Positions 1 through 11,094 of a stretch of DNA of 64,000 nt are shown piece after piece (position 1 is the first letter of the stretch; each line of letters opens with the position of its first letter). The notes below the pieces were generated by a model. It saw nothing but the letters and a program-made list of their open reading frames with translations, was not told the DNA's origin and did not search any database. The translations under genes were made by a program, and so were the position numbers. Source of the stretch: Enoplolaimus lenunculus (lineage: Eukaryota > Nematoda > Enoplea > Enoplida > Thoracostomopsidae); contig JASANG010001833.1 of the NCBI GenBank assembly GCA_030248215.1, forward strand, positions 1-64,000. Direction: 5' to 3'.

Positions 1-118
1 CTCGAAAATATAGGACAGTTATCACACAATTTAGCAAGCGTACCCACAAGTATGTAACACACTATATTTGAGTAAGCGAAAAAATTGGTTAGACATGTTT
101 AGCAACTTCAAATCTTAC

Positions 119-455
119 TTTGATCTAGAAGTTCGGCATTATACTGCATGGTATGCGTGCCATCGTTTTCACACTGTTCATTGTTTTTCGAAACACATCC
201 CTTACTGTATTGAAAGGTCATTTTATCGGCTGCAGAAGATACGGCTGCGCCACCAACAGCTACACACGCGTTGACATGATTTGCCGAAAAGTTTGGCTTC
301 GGTTCAGTATCGGTTGATTCTCGAAGTCCTAGTAAACGAGCCTTTTTGGTTCGATGCGCAGATGACAGTAACGAATGGCTACTAGTTGAATGGATAACGG
401 ACGTCGAGTTTGACGTTACCATTTTGCTAGACACAACGGGTTTCGAACTTTTGGA
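119..455 (-). CDS. Internal exon of a Ser/Thr-rich protein, possibly 3' exon of the polyQ gene
   Basis: On the minus strand this stretch is open from a good acceptor (TTTACTTTAG just before 455) to a good donor (GTAAGATT, 118-111). It encodes about 112 residues starting in phase 0 and ending in phase 1. The peptide is rich in Ser, Thr and Ala with a small basic patch (HRTKKARLLG) and no recognisable domain. Composition resembles the serine-rich parts of the large exon at 2236-8133, which lies upstream on the same strand, so it may be the next exon of that gene. A weak phase-0 donor (GAA then GTACAC, exon end about 2284) could join them, but the large exon also reaches its own stop at 2236. 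The gene would continue beyond the left edge. The joining is inference. Confidence 0.5.
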
Positions 456-573
456 CTAAAGTAAACTGTTAACAGAAATTCCAAACTGAGAAATAAGATT
501 AGAGTACTGTATACATATGCTGTTTAAGCATGTGGCACATGCTTGTCTTGGTACATATGCAATATATGCAATG

Positions 574-943
574 CAGGGTGCAACCGGAATTACAATTTAC
601 CGGAACCGGAATTTGAAAAGTTTACCGGAACCGGAAAGTGAAAACTGCATTTCACCAAAAATTTCATTTTAATCGTATTTTTGCTCTATTATTTGTGAAA
701 CAACCTTAGTCGAACATAGGTATATTTTATTTGTTGTATTTTTGATTTTCGTCGTCGACTGAAGTGAAATCCACCATCAATGGCTTATATTCGGAGTACA
801 AGTGGCTTTCAAAAGAGATTCTTAAAAATTAGCAAAGTTAAGAAAACGGCCAAATTATAACACCGGAATTTTTATATCCGGTAAAAATTTACCGGAACCG
901 GAAGGTGAAAAAATGCCGGAACCGGAATTCCGGTTGCACCCTG
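574..943. mobile_element. hAT-type MITE with perfect 8-bp target duplication
   Basis: A 370-bp non-coding element bounded by inverted CAGGGTGCAACCGGAATT termini and flanked by identical 8-bp copies of ATGCAATG (566-573 and 944-951). Termini starting CAGGG and 8-bp duplications are typical of hAT elements. It carries repeated CCGGAACCGGAA motifs next to both ends and has no ORF, so it is non-autonomous. Related copies lie at 10648-11026, 19534-19889 and 49149-49537. It interrupts a SINE-like repeat whose unoccupied version is at about 8905-9022. Confidence 0.9.
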
Positions 944-951
944 ATGCAATG

Positions 952-1220
952 CACACAACTTTGTATGCTAGCCGGCAGCATACGGTCAACATATATAGTC
1001 GACGATAGAAGCAGTTGGAAGTAGTTTGCGTTGCGCCGTGGTAGAGCGTCTGCCTAGGAATCCGTAGGTCGCTAGCTCGAAGCCACCCGTAACCCGCTTT
1101 TCCAGCCGCTTGCTAAAAAGGACGGAATCCCTGTTCCTCCTGGCGGCTACGCCGTGAGTGCAATGGCAAATTGCCGCGCTACGAACACGGTATCCAGTTA
1201 AAAATAGGGTTGACAATTAA
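952..1220 (+). mobile_element. tRNA-derived SINE, copy 1
   Basis: At about 1030-1090 the sequence has a tRNA-like pol III promoter: an A-box-like GCGCCGTGGTAGAGC and, about 30 bases later, a B-box-like GCTCGAAGCC. A tail with CGCTTTTCCAGCCGCTTG follows, and recurs at 1440 and 10310. The head (GCATACGGTC, then AGTCGACGATA) is shared with the second copy at 1255-1510. Exact ends were not resolved. No intact tRNA cloverleaf is claimed, since the acceptor stem cannot be closed. Confidence 0.6.
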
Positions 1221-1254
1221 GGAACGACCTTCTTAAAAATTGGGGCCTGTAACC

Positions 1255-1510
1255 AAGTGTGACATGCTTGTCCACAATGTGCACATGCAATATAGTGCAG
1301 TGTACTGTATGTATGTTAGCGGGCAGCATACGGTAGTCGACGATAAAAACATTTGTAGGGGTGGGCTGCGTAGCGCAGTAGTAGAGCACTTGCCTCGGAA
1401 TCCTAAATTCGCTAGTTCAATCCCGGCTCTGTACGCATGTTTTAGCTGCTTGGAAAAACGGTCTGAAGTCCCGGTTCCGACCTACACTGAGACCTTTCAC
1501 GTCTAGTTTG
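1255..1510 (+). mobile_element. tRNA-derived SINE, copy 2
   Basis: Second copy of the same family. The A-box region reads GTAGCGCAGTAGTAGAGCAC and the B-box region TAGTTCAATCCC at about 1365-1430, closer to a tRNA than copy 1. It is followed by the shared tail (TTTTAGCTGCTTGGAAAAAC) and a short unique end. The head GGGCAGCATACGGTAGTCGA matches copy 1, so the two sit as near neighbours in the same orientation. Confidence 0.65.
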
Positions 1511-1990
1511 GTCTAGTTTCAAGCTTCTTGCAAGTAGGCTGTAGTTGAACACATTAAAGTGTATTATATTTCATCAACGTAAAACTGAGAATTTCTGCCA
1601 AATAATTTTATACAATCGAAGTCCATAACAAAATCACACATCAGGAAACAGTCTACTTAATCATTCGAGAGATTAGTGATTACCTGCGCTTCAAATTTGT
1701 AGCTTGTCAAATGACTTGACGCGTGACTCGTGTTGTCTGTATGTGCGCAGAGATGATTATGATCTCGTTTTTGTGGTTGTTTGTTCTTGCCGCTTACTGT
1801 GAAACAAACAAAAATTTCAGATCAGAAGCTCAGAAGCTGAAGCGTGACACACATAAAGGACTCTGTGTCAAACGCAAGCTCAATACTCAGAGGCATACTA
1901 AATACATACTAGCTTCTGTTTCAAAAATTCAATAGTCTGTACTTTGCTCACTGCTAAATGTTCAGAACCAAAAATGGGAAAACTAAATAA

Positions 1991-2240
1991 ATTCATACTC
2001 GAGTTACAAAACATAAAGCGTCCACCTTCGCCTCCCTTCAACCCAACAAATTCTGGAACCGCTAGTTATAAAAAATCATACCTGAGTTACAAAACATGAA
2101 ACCTCCACATTCGCGCCCCTTCCACCCAAAAAATTCTGGGACCTCTTGTTATAAAAAATTCATACTCGAGTTACAGAACATAAAGCCTCCACTTTCGCCT
2201 CCTTTCCACCCAAAATATTCTGGGACCGCTAGTTATTACA
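1991..2240. repeat. Three tandem copies of an 84-bp unit
   Basis: Copies start near 1991, 2075 and 2159, each with a CATAC(T/C)(C/T)GAGTTACA core, a pyrimidine-rich CTTTCGCCTCC(C/T)TTCCACCC core and TTCTGG(A/G)ACC. The third copy ends at the stop codon of the large minus-strand exon, so the array begins where that reading frame ends. No coding role is seen. Confidence 0.8.
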
Positions 2241-5200
2241 ACCTACTATTATTTATTTCATCAACTGAAAAGCTTCCGTGTACTTCGCACGCCGACGCCA
2301 GCGCAACAGCAGCGGTCGCAGTTGTGTCCAGAATTTCTCGAATTTTTGCATCTGTTGAGTCCGCAGACAGCGCACTATCATCGTCTTGAACGCTCATTTC
2401 AACAGAATTTGCAGCGACCAATTTGTTTCCACAACGGACTTCAAACATTGAACCGACGCAAACACGCTCACTGAGTCCAATATGAGATCGATCATTTCCA
2501 ATTCGGTTATCGTCCGCATTCCCGACTGAAGTTTCCTCGCTCACCGTTAAACCACCGGCAGTGTCAGAGGTCAATACTATAGCTGGTTCCAGACCCTCAC
2601 GGGCAACTGTATCCGAACTGTCTGTTGGCTGTTCAGCAACGCCACTATCAACATTGACACGGCTTTCTTGATCGCAAAAATCAGCTTCATCATCGGCACC
2701 ATCTTTTTGTTTATGTTTCTTTTTCTTTTTATGTTTTTTATGTTTCTTTTTACGATGATAATGATGACCATGACGAATTTCGTCATGGCCATCGTGGTAA
2801 TGACGTTTAGTACGATGGTGGTGGCGTCCACTATTATCGCCTCCGTTATCGCTAATCATGTCATTTCCAACATTAACATCATCATAATCATCATCACCAT
2901 TATTACCGTCATCACCATCTTCTTCTAAATTAGTCACCGGCGGCGCTGACGAATCTCGCCGACATACAACGCTATTGATGATATCGTCTAGACTCGGCTG
3001 TTGTTCGCGGCCATGTCTAGTTGTTGCCGCCGGATTATCCGAAATTGCACCGCTGGACGGCAATGCTGTTGCCAACGACGACCTCCTTGAGCCGTCATCA
3101 ACACTGCCACCGCGATGCAACTGGGACAACTCGTTTGATTTATGGCGATGCTGTATGGCCCCCGAACCATCGTCGTCGTCGTTTACTTGCTCGTTTTCAT
3201 CCGAATACGATTCATCATCATTATGGCGCCGCTTACTTCTATGTTTATGATGATGGTGTCGACGATGTTTATGTTTCTTTTTTCGTCGCTTTTTGCCGTC
3301 TGATATTGATAACGTTTCATCAATACCAAAATCATTATCAGTGCCACCGTCGCCGCCTAGAACTGTTGCAGGCCGGCCTCTGCTGACCACTGTATCAAAT
3401 CGACGCTCTGCTGAATTTGGACTACGACTCCGATTACAACGTGATGATGAGGTTCGGGGCGAAGTTCGCCGTTCTTTCGAGATAGAGCCATTAGAAGGCA
3501 GTAGACATTTCTTCGATATGCGTACAATCAATTGCGGTTTGAGTAGCGGTACCGGTACAGTTGCGTCTGTATCGTTCGTTGCAAAACTATTTGCATCACC
3601 AGTAGTGCCTGAAACATGTGACGCGACCGCGTCATAGTCCTTATTGCCAAAGTAACCGCGGAATTTTGAAGATAACGTTTCAAGGACGGGTGTTGTTGTT
3701 GAGGTAGACGCGGTTTTGCCTATTTTCGCCGATGATGATACAACACAAGCAGACGAATTGTCGTTTGTAATTACCTGAGATTGAACAAACGGAGCCACAG
3801 TGTTCGACGTAGTACTTTCATTTTGAGTCACGTTGTGCATGCTAGTGGCTGGTACGACGTTACGAGCATAAATGTCAGATAGTCCCAAGTTGCTGGTATC
3901 CGTAGCATTAACATTGGAGGAAGAAAACAGCGAATGTCGTTTTTTTGGTAATACGTGACGCCAAGATTCACTGACATTTTTCGCAGATCCAACGATGTCA
4001 ATATTGCAATGATGTTGCTCTTGTTGTTGTTGTTGAAGCTGTTGTTGATGAAGTTTGATATCTTTGGGCGACAACTTTAACATCGCTTTGGTCATGAATT
4101 TCGAGTTAATTTTGAGCAAATTAGGTGGTGGTCCCCCAGACGCCGACTTTGAAGTCTCATCACGGGGCCCGCTTTTTAACCCAGTGTGGTTATTTTCATT
4201 TGCAGATGCCACCGACGACACAATTACTGATATACAATCAGCATTTTGTACTTGTCCATCGCTTGTACCTTCAGAAACGCTACCACTGTTCTTCTCAAGT
4301 TTTCTCTCAGGCGACTGTGCCACAGATTCGCGTGAGTCAGGTTGATTCGCTGAAGTCGCAACAGACTGCGAAATTACGGCGTCAATAATTGAAGGCAAAT
4401 GAGTCACATTTTTTCCTTTTGACCCAGAACCAATTGCGTTATTTTCTGACTGGCTCGTCTGGTGGTTACTAGTACTTTGTAAACCGTTGTTACCAATTTC
4501 CGAAATTTTTCCCGCTTCGCTGTCTAGTTTCCGCTTGTCACGTCCTGTACAAACCCTATTTTTATCTGTGACCAATCCACTATCATTTTCATCATCGGTA
4601 AAACTATACGTATCCTCAGTGTTCTTTGATGGCGTAACGGTAACAGGCGGCCTTTGTGGGGGGCTAAATATACCACGACGTTTTTGTTCAGCGGATTTGG
4701 TATCTTCTTCCGCTTTCACAGACGGCAACGAATGCTTATTCTGTCGATAGATCGGAATTCGACGTGGAGATTTCTTTGCGCTGCCTGTGTTGTATTTTCG
4801 TATCGCAGACGACCCTGGACCTCCTTTATTGTTAGCTTCATCATCACATGGAAGCTTAATAAATACCTTCGTTGATTCGTCACCAATACGAAACGCATGC
4901 TGAACTTTTACCGGCTGTTGTGCCTGCTTTCCGCTGCTGACTGCTAAACTAGGTACATCGCTGTCACTTTTGCCTGCAGCCAGTCCTGGTACTGTGAGCA
5001 AGATGTCACTAGTGCGCGGTGACGCGTCTGCCTCACGATCAGACACTGGCGAAAATCGAATTGGGCTCCATGTAATCGGACTCAACGACGTTCGAACAGT
5101 ACCACGAGATCCTTGACTAGCGGCGCTCTGCGACTGCCGAGCCGTACTGTCAGCAACTGAAGCAGAACCAGCTAGGACAGGCTTCACAACAACGTCGTGG

Positions 5201-6715
5201 TTTGCATCAGCTGGATTAAATCCAATATTAATCATTTCAGACGTATTGTCTGCAGCAGCAGTTGCGGATTCACCGCTTGTGTCCAAATCCATGCAACCAG
5301 CAAGTGTTAAAAAGTCCGAACTTATCGGGCAAGTATTTGTATCCATTAGTGAACCAAGTCGATGAAGTTCATTAGTCATTATTGTTAGTTCATCCGGTGG
5401 TGATTCTTCTGGCTGCTCGCATGGCTTAGCTAATTCTTCAGGTTTCGCTTGGTCTGACGCCTCGTGTTGTTGTTTTCGTAATTGAAGCTGTTCTTCTGGT
5501 TGTTGATGTTGCTGTGGCAGCGGAGTAAGCTGTTGCTGATTACGTTGTTGCAGGTGAGATTTTGTAAAACTGTTCGCATCTACGTTGCTCTCTGCTATTG
5601 TACTGCAAATAATTGACTCGGCAAAATCAGCTAGACCCGATGTAACCAAGGTCGAACTATTAACAGCCATTGTGTTAGAAACTGCAAGCGCTAACGCGTC
5701 GTCCAAATTACCGCTAGTGTTTGCAGAAGTTGTGTGGGGTGCAATGCATTGATGATGGATAGCGCCAGAAGTGCTGGTTGCTATAGTTACCGTGCCTAAC
5801 GGCTCGTTTGCCACAGTAGCCAAGTGACCAGCATTAGTAGTTACTGCAAATGAACTATGTTGTTGAATTTGAGATGCAGCCAATGCGGCCACTAATTGAT
5901 TGCTTGCGTCGGGTGGTGCGGCTAAAATGTTACCAGTATTAACTGTTGCTGGAGCCATTTCATTTTTCTGTGCAAGAAACGACAAATGGCGCTGCAGCGC
6001 AATATCCGCCATACTGATTTCATTGTGAAAATGTTGCTGCTGCTGCTGTTGTTGTTGTTGCTGTTGTTGTTGTTGCTGATGTAAATTTTGTTGATGCTGC
6101 TGCAACTGCACTTGCGAGTGTTGTTGTTGTTGTTGCTGCTGCAAATGGTGCTGCGAGCGGTGTACCTGCAGCTGAATATTGCTTTCACGATCACCAACAG
6201 CTTTTTCTGGTGGCACTTGTGTTTCAGAGCTGAATCGATGAACGACAGATGACACAGATTCTGCAATCGTATCAGGCTTGATCGGCGGATTTGCTCCGGT
6301 TCTGCTATTAGTCGCCTGATGCGACACTGAAAAGTGGCTTTGATTATTACCATTCGCAGATCCTCTCAACATTTCATAGTCGGTTCTCGACTGCACATTT
6401 TGACCGCCTGAATGTCCGATAAATACATCGCCAAGCAACATCGAATTGGCTGCGGTTGTACTACATGGCGTGGTTGCCGCATCCCCACAAATGTCAATTT
6501 CATCCAACAGATAACTTTGTACAACACTGTTCGCTTGATTCGCGCTTAGCTCGGAGCCTATCGAACTTGCAACCTGCTGAAGAGCACTGTTGGCTTGGTT
6601 ACTACCAGTCATATGACCTAAATTAATTGTCACATCTCCAAGTGCCGCAGGCGTTAATGCTTGGCTATCAAGAACTTCATGTAAGTGATGCTGATATGCG
6701 GTTTGTTGGTAACGC

Positions 6716-6782
<67 letters not shown>

Positions 6783-8133
6783 GCTGCTGCTGTTGCTGCT
6801 GCTGATGTTGCTGTTGTTTAGCCATTCCAATTTGTTCGCTATGACGTTGATTTTGCAACTGCTGTAGACGAAAATGTTCACTTAAATTTTGTTGTTGTTG
6901 CAATTGCAGATGCTGCTCTTGTTGTTGTAAATGCTGCTGTATGTCGGATGGCCGCGTTATATGATCAGTTTGATACTGGTGCTGAATTTGTTTCAAATAC
7001 TGATAGTGTTGGTTTTGGTGCTGCGAATTGTGACCTTGTTCCTGGAGCTGAGGTTGTTGGTGCTGCTGCGCTCGCATTAATTGTTGTTGTTGTTGTTGCT
7101 GCTGCTGTTGTTGCTGTTGTTGTTGTTGCTGCTGCTGTTGTTGTAAAAGTAATTGTTGCTGCTGTTGTCGTTGCTGCTGCAGTTGTTGATTCCCTGCTGC
7201 AACGTACGACGGATGATGCAGCCATAGCGCTTCCTGTAATGCAACATCGATAGCAGAATCATCAAGTAACTGTTGCATAGAGACTGCTGAGTTTTGTTGG
7301 ATATCGCTTACTTGGAGTACCCCTTGATTATTCAACCCTGCGGCAGTACCTAATAAATTAGCAAAATTCGCGTTCGACCCATACGTTCCGAGCATTTGTT
7401 GATGTTGTGGCACTGCAGTTTGGCTCACATTAACCGAACTGTGGTGAGCTATTGGTAACCCTGCCGCACTAGTTGGACTAGCTAAACCAAACATAGCAGC
7501 AGCAGCAGCCGAATTATTAGTCGCCAGTTTTCCAATGTTTGAAGCATGATAGGCTGTATTCAACGCCGATTGTCCACTTTCAAGCGGATAGTTTAAAGGA
7601 AACGAGGCAGCAGCAGCGGCTGCTGCGCTGATACTACCTCCCGACGGTTGTCCGCCAATGTTTAGTGACTTATCTTTTCGTCCCGGTGACAGTAATTCTA
7701 AGCCATGTAAACTGTTGTTGAAATTGCTCGCGGCCAATGGAACATGCATTGTTCCGTTTACAGTGCGACAGTCTGAGCCTCCGCTGTAAACAGTGCCAGC
7801 GGACATGCCTCCAAATACATTTGATGCTTGGTGTTCGGGCATTGAAATGGTAAGCGAACCAGCGGCAGAAGTCTTAAACGCGTTACTAAAATTAGCTAAC
7901 GAGTTTTTAATAGTAGAATTTGCGTTTGTGGTTGAATACACCCCTGCAATACCCGATATGCTATGAGCCTGAACAGGTGCACCAGATACAATACCATAGT
8001 CATTTACAAGACTTTTAATTCCAGATACGTTCATATGAGAACTAGATGCTCGTTCGTTTCCACTAGCAACAGCGCTTATTGTATCGAGCAAATTGTTATT
8101 CGCTATGTCTCGAGCAGTTTGGTTAGATATCAT
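2236..8133 (-). CDS. Giant glutamine-rich, low-complexity nuclear-type protein exon (1,965 codons)
   Basis: One uninterrupted 5.9-kb frame from ATG at 8133 to TAA at 2236. An acceptor-like AAATTGTAG lies about 25 bases upstream and the frame stays open to it, so the true start may lie in an upstream exon. Residues about 320-360, 435-475 and 665-700 hold long polyglutamine tracts. The middle is Ser/Thr/Ala-rich. Around residues 1610-1640 and 1770-1810 come basic His/Lys/Arg runs (KKRRKKKHKHRRHHHH type) that look like nuclear localisation signals, separated by Asp/Asn-rich acidic stretches. Short phrases such as SPRRIPIYRQ and PQLIVRISKK may be conserved. This composition fits a transcription or chromatin cofactor, but I recognise no domain and assign no family. 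Reverse-strand frames over the polyQ DNA are shadows. Confidence 0.8.
6713..6800 (-). repeat. (CAA)n microsatellite within the polyQ tract
   Basis: About 23 consecutive GTT triplets on the plus strand (CAA on the coding strand), then mixed CAA/CAG. It encodes the longest glutamine run of the 1,965-codon frame. Pure CAA, unlike the mixed tracts at 7080-7145 and 6035-6135, suggests recent expansion here and probable length variation between individuals. Confidence 0.9.
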
Positions 8134-8904
8134 AATGCAGGCTATGTATCTATAACTACAATTTAAATTATTTTGAAAACAACGAATGCAAAGTAAAAAA
8201 GTTGCGATTCATTTGACATCAAAGTGCTTTCGCTTCGAATTGACTTGCGGTAACAAAATTTCACTAAACCTAATCGCCACTAGCTATGAAAGCACCTCTA
8301 AAAAGTTAACGTAAATGTTTTTGTATCAAAAATCAGCATTTGCTTATTGTAGTTGACCATATTTTCGCATGATAGGTTGATCTTGGTCAAACCGTTTGTG
8401 TAATATGCGCTCAAAAATACAGGTATTAAAACTACTATTGCTCATATTGCTGGAAATTACGAACAGTCTTACACGATAACGAAAGCTAAACAAGACAATA
8501 ACAAAAAACGTTAAAAAATTTCGATGTACTCAATTTCTGACACTAAATCATAGTAGTGGTATATTTTCGGTTAGTTAATCTTTGCCCCACGCAGTCTAAT
8601 CTTATTTGAAAACTTACACATGCTCAGTACAAATGAGAGACATTCTCTGAAAAACGATGCAGCAGATTTCTGCTCTCGTAGTCGGAAAGTGATTTTCAAT
8701 TTTCTTTTGGCGTGTGTTATAGGAAAAGGAATTTGTCAGAATAATTGCAACATGTTGTATAGCTAGTTGATTTAAGATCTACGTATAGCCATTGTATGTG
8801 TTTCTGTTGCAAGATTATTGTCAGAGAATGTGAAAGTACAGTTTCTAAAGCACTACGCTGAGCACTTAGAACTAAATCCATCGTACCCTAGCCTACCCAA
8901 CTTG
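8134..8904. other. Upstream flank of the polyQ gene, no gene seen
   Basis: AT-rich single-copy-looking sequence between the polyQ frame and the first repeat at 8905. It should contain the promoter, 5' leader and possibly a small first exon of the minus-strand gene. I found no convincing exon, RNA gene or repeat. Confidence 0.4.
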
Positions 8905-9022
8905 CCACATTGTCTACTACTAACCTATGTCAACCGTGTATGACGGCAAGCCTACTACACAATGTGCATTGCAGATATATTGCATATGCACCAGGACAAG
9001 CATGTCTCACATGCTTACATTC
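8905..9022 (-). repeat. Inverted copy of the SINE-head repeat, unoccupied by the MITE
   Basis: Reverse-complemented, this matches about 526-573 plus 952-996 (CATGCTTGTCCTGG, GCATATGCAATATAT, GCAATGCACA) as one continuous stretch. The 574-943 MITE is absent here, so this is the pre-insertion state and independently supports the MITE ends. Confidence 0.7.
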
Positions 9023-9079
9023 TCTAATTTTCAAAAAGGTGGTCCGTTGACCGTCCGCCCTATTTTAGACTGCATACCG

Positions 9080-9787
9080 CTGGCTTCTCCACAGCTTGAA
9101 AATTTCCGGGGGCCCCCAGGAGTTTCCTGGGGGCAGCTAATTTTGCTGGGGGCAGTTTTCCTGGGGCCCCCCAGATGATCTGGGGGTTCCTGGGGGGCAG
9201 GCTCAAAATTTTGCAAGCCGACTTTTTGGACCATTTTTTTATTCTAGATTGTGTTTCCAACTCAACTGAAGATTACTCATCGCTCAATATGACAAACATT
9301 CCCCGCAAACGCTAATAGCAATAATTTTAACTAATATTACTGACAACTTTACCAGAAGTTGAAAGAAGCACAATTATATAAAATATAGATAATCTATAAT
9401 TGAAACTGTGATTAACATATAATATTTTATATATTGGTCACAGCTTCAGGTTATCATAAGGCTCAGGCGGGTTGAACTTGTTGCTGCAAGGTACTTATTG
9501 TGCTTTTTTCCGTTCATTATTGAATTGTACTAGTTACTACCGGTATTTGTAACGCTATTAAAAAATTATGAGTACTCAGCGTAATATAAAATCACATTTT
9601 GTCGGATGTCCGCCTCAAAAAAGTTCAGGTCTTTATGTTTTAACATTGAAAATTTTTGGCTTAGAAAAGTCCTGGGGGCCCCCCAGCAAAAAATTTTCTG
9701 GGGGGCGGCCGAAAATTCGCGGGGGGGGGGCTTTCCTGAGGGCGGCAAAATTTTCGCCGGGGGAAAATGAAAATTTCGAAAAGTGCT
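9080..9787. mobile_element. G/C-block TIR element, right end lost
   Basis: Begins CTGGCTTCTCCACAGC and closely follows the complete 784-bp copy at 15331-16114 up to AAAAGTGCT. There it switches to unrelated LINE sequence, so its right terminal repeat is missing. Like the other copy it has runs of G with GGGGCCCC palindromes near both ends around an AT-rich core. It encodes nothing. Confidence 0.75.
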
Positions 9788-10255
9788 ATTCTTATTCTGA
9801 TCGTCTTGTAGCTTGTAATTTACAGTCAGAACTAAGAAGAATTATATCATACTTAATTATGCTTAGTTTTGATGATTTTTTCTTATGTGCGCCTAGCGTG
9901 GGTACGAGAGGAAATAGTTCTAAATTATATTCTAGATTAACGCAAAAAAGTAAAGTATTACAGTCATTGACTTTTAGGGTTGTTAATTTTTGGAACAGCC
10001 GTCTTGAAGAAACTGTATGCACCTCCTCTGTGAATACGTTTAGAGACAGTCTATCAGCGAACAGTAATTTACTGGAAAGGTTTTTAAAGGGGCGGGATTT
10101 AGAAACCAGTAGGTTTATAGCCCGTGGGTACTGCGTGGATTAGGTGTATTAAGTTATGAATTTTTAATTATCTTGGCTTTTACTTTGTGTACTTATTCTT
10201 TCGTTTTAAATTATGATGGATATGTCCACGTTTCAATAAATTTTGTATTTGTAAA
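9788..10255 (+). mobile_element. 5'-truncated non-LTR retrotransposon (LINE), C-terminal end of the reverse transcriptase ORF
   Basis: A frame ending at the TAG at 10141-10143 carries the conserved tail of CR1/jockey-like LINE polymerases: TRGNSSKLYSRLTQK, RVVNFWNSRLEE and SSVNTFRDSL. In the families this reads RG-S-KL, RVVN-WNSLP and SVN-FK-RL. About 110 bases of 3' UTR follow, with an AATAAA at about 10235. It starts abruptly inside the G/C-block element, as expected for a 5'-truncated LINE insertion. Only the last 115 or so codons remain. Confidence 0.75.
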
Positions 10256-10284
10256 GTGTTCACTTATGAATTCACTGTCTTCAG

Positions 10285-10370
10285 GGCAATGCCCGCTTCG
10301 CAGGTCCGCTTTTCCAGCTGCTTAGTAAAAAGGTTTGAAGAGCCGGTACCTACTTATATTAACAAAATAC
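10285..10370 (+). mobile_element. SINE 3' fragment
   Basis: Matches the tail of the SINEs at 952-1510: CCGCTTTTCCAGCTGCTTAG followed by AAAAAGG and CCGGTACCTACTT. The tRNA-like head is absent. Confidence 0.5.
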
Positions 10371-10623
10371 ATGTACCAAAGCTAGTGTTTCTCTTGGCTG
10401 GCTTAACAAGCTTATTCCTGTACAGTGCAGCTAGCTGCATGGCAAGAACGCTAGAATGTTAAAAAATTGCAAGTATGCTATTTTTGATGGTCAAGGTAGT
10501 GATTTGTTTTCGGTTGGTTATCTTTTAATCTTATTCGAAATAGTGCAGAATTTTGGACAAATGAGAGACCTTCACAGAAAGACGAAGTTCAAATGTATTG
10601 GTTTTAGTGGTCTATGTTTAAAT

Positions 10624-11023
10624 CAATATATATATATATATATATATCAGGGTGCAACCGGAATTACAATTTACCGGAACCGGAACCGGAATTTGAAAAT
10701 TTTACCGGAACCGGAACCGGAAAGTGAAAAATGCATTTCACCAAAAATTTCATTTTAATCTTATTTTTTGCTCTATTATTTGTGAAATAACCTTAGTCGA
10801 ACATCGGTATTTATTTTATTTGTTGTATTTTAGATTTTCGTCGTCGACTGAAGTGAAATCCACCATCAATGGCTTATATTCGGAATACAAGTGCTTTCTA
10901 AAGAGATTCTTAAAGATTAGCAAAGTTAAAAAAACGGCCAAATTATAACACCGGAATTTTTAAATCCGGTAGAACCGGAACCGGAAGGTGAAAAAATGCC
11001 GGAACCGGAATTCCGGTTGCACC

Positions 11024-11092
<69 letters not shown>
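10624..11092. repeat. (TA)n microsatellite split by the MITE
   Basis: About 24 bases of TA repeat before and 66 bases after the MITE at 10648-11026. Reverse-frame Tyr-Ile repeat peptides over it are artefacts. Confidence 0.9.
10648..11026. mobile_element. hAT-type MITE inserted in a (TA)n tract
   Basis: A 379-bp element with CAGGGTGCAACCGGAATT ends, about 90 percent like the copy at 574-943 by eye. Both flanks are (TA)n, giving an ATATATAT target duplication that cannot be told from the microsatellite. It splits the LINE RT fragment. Confidence 0.85.

Positions 11093-11094
<2 letters not shown>

Noticed and set aside
1020-1430. True tRNA genes
   Set aside because: A- and B-box-like words are present but no closed acceptor stem or cloverleaf can be drawn, and the tails are shared with other copies, so SINEs are the better call.
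2975-4750. Plus-strand frames of 60-121 codons opposite the polyQ exon
   Set aside because: Antisense shadows of a strong minus-strand coding frame, without motifs of their own.
6627-7265. Poly-Val, poly-Leu, poly-Asn and poly-Ala/Thr frames
   Set aside because: Shadow frames of the (CAA/CAG)n tracts of the minus-strand polyQ exon.
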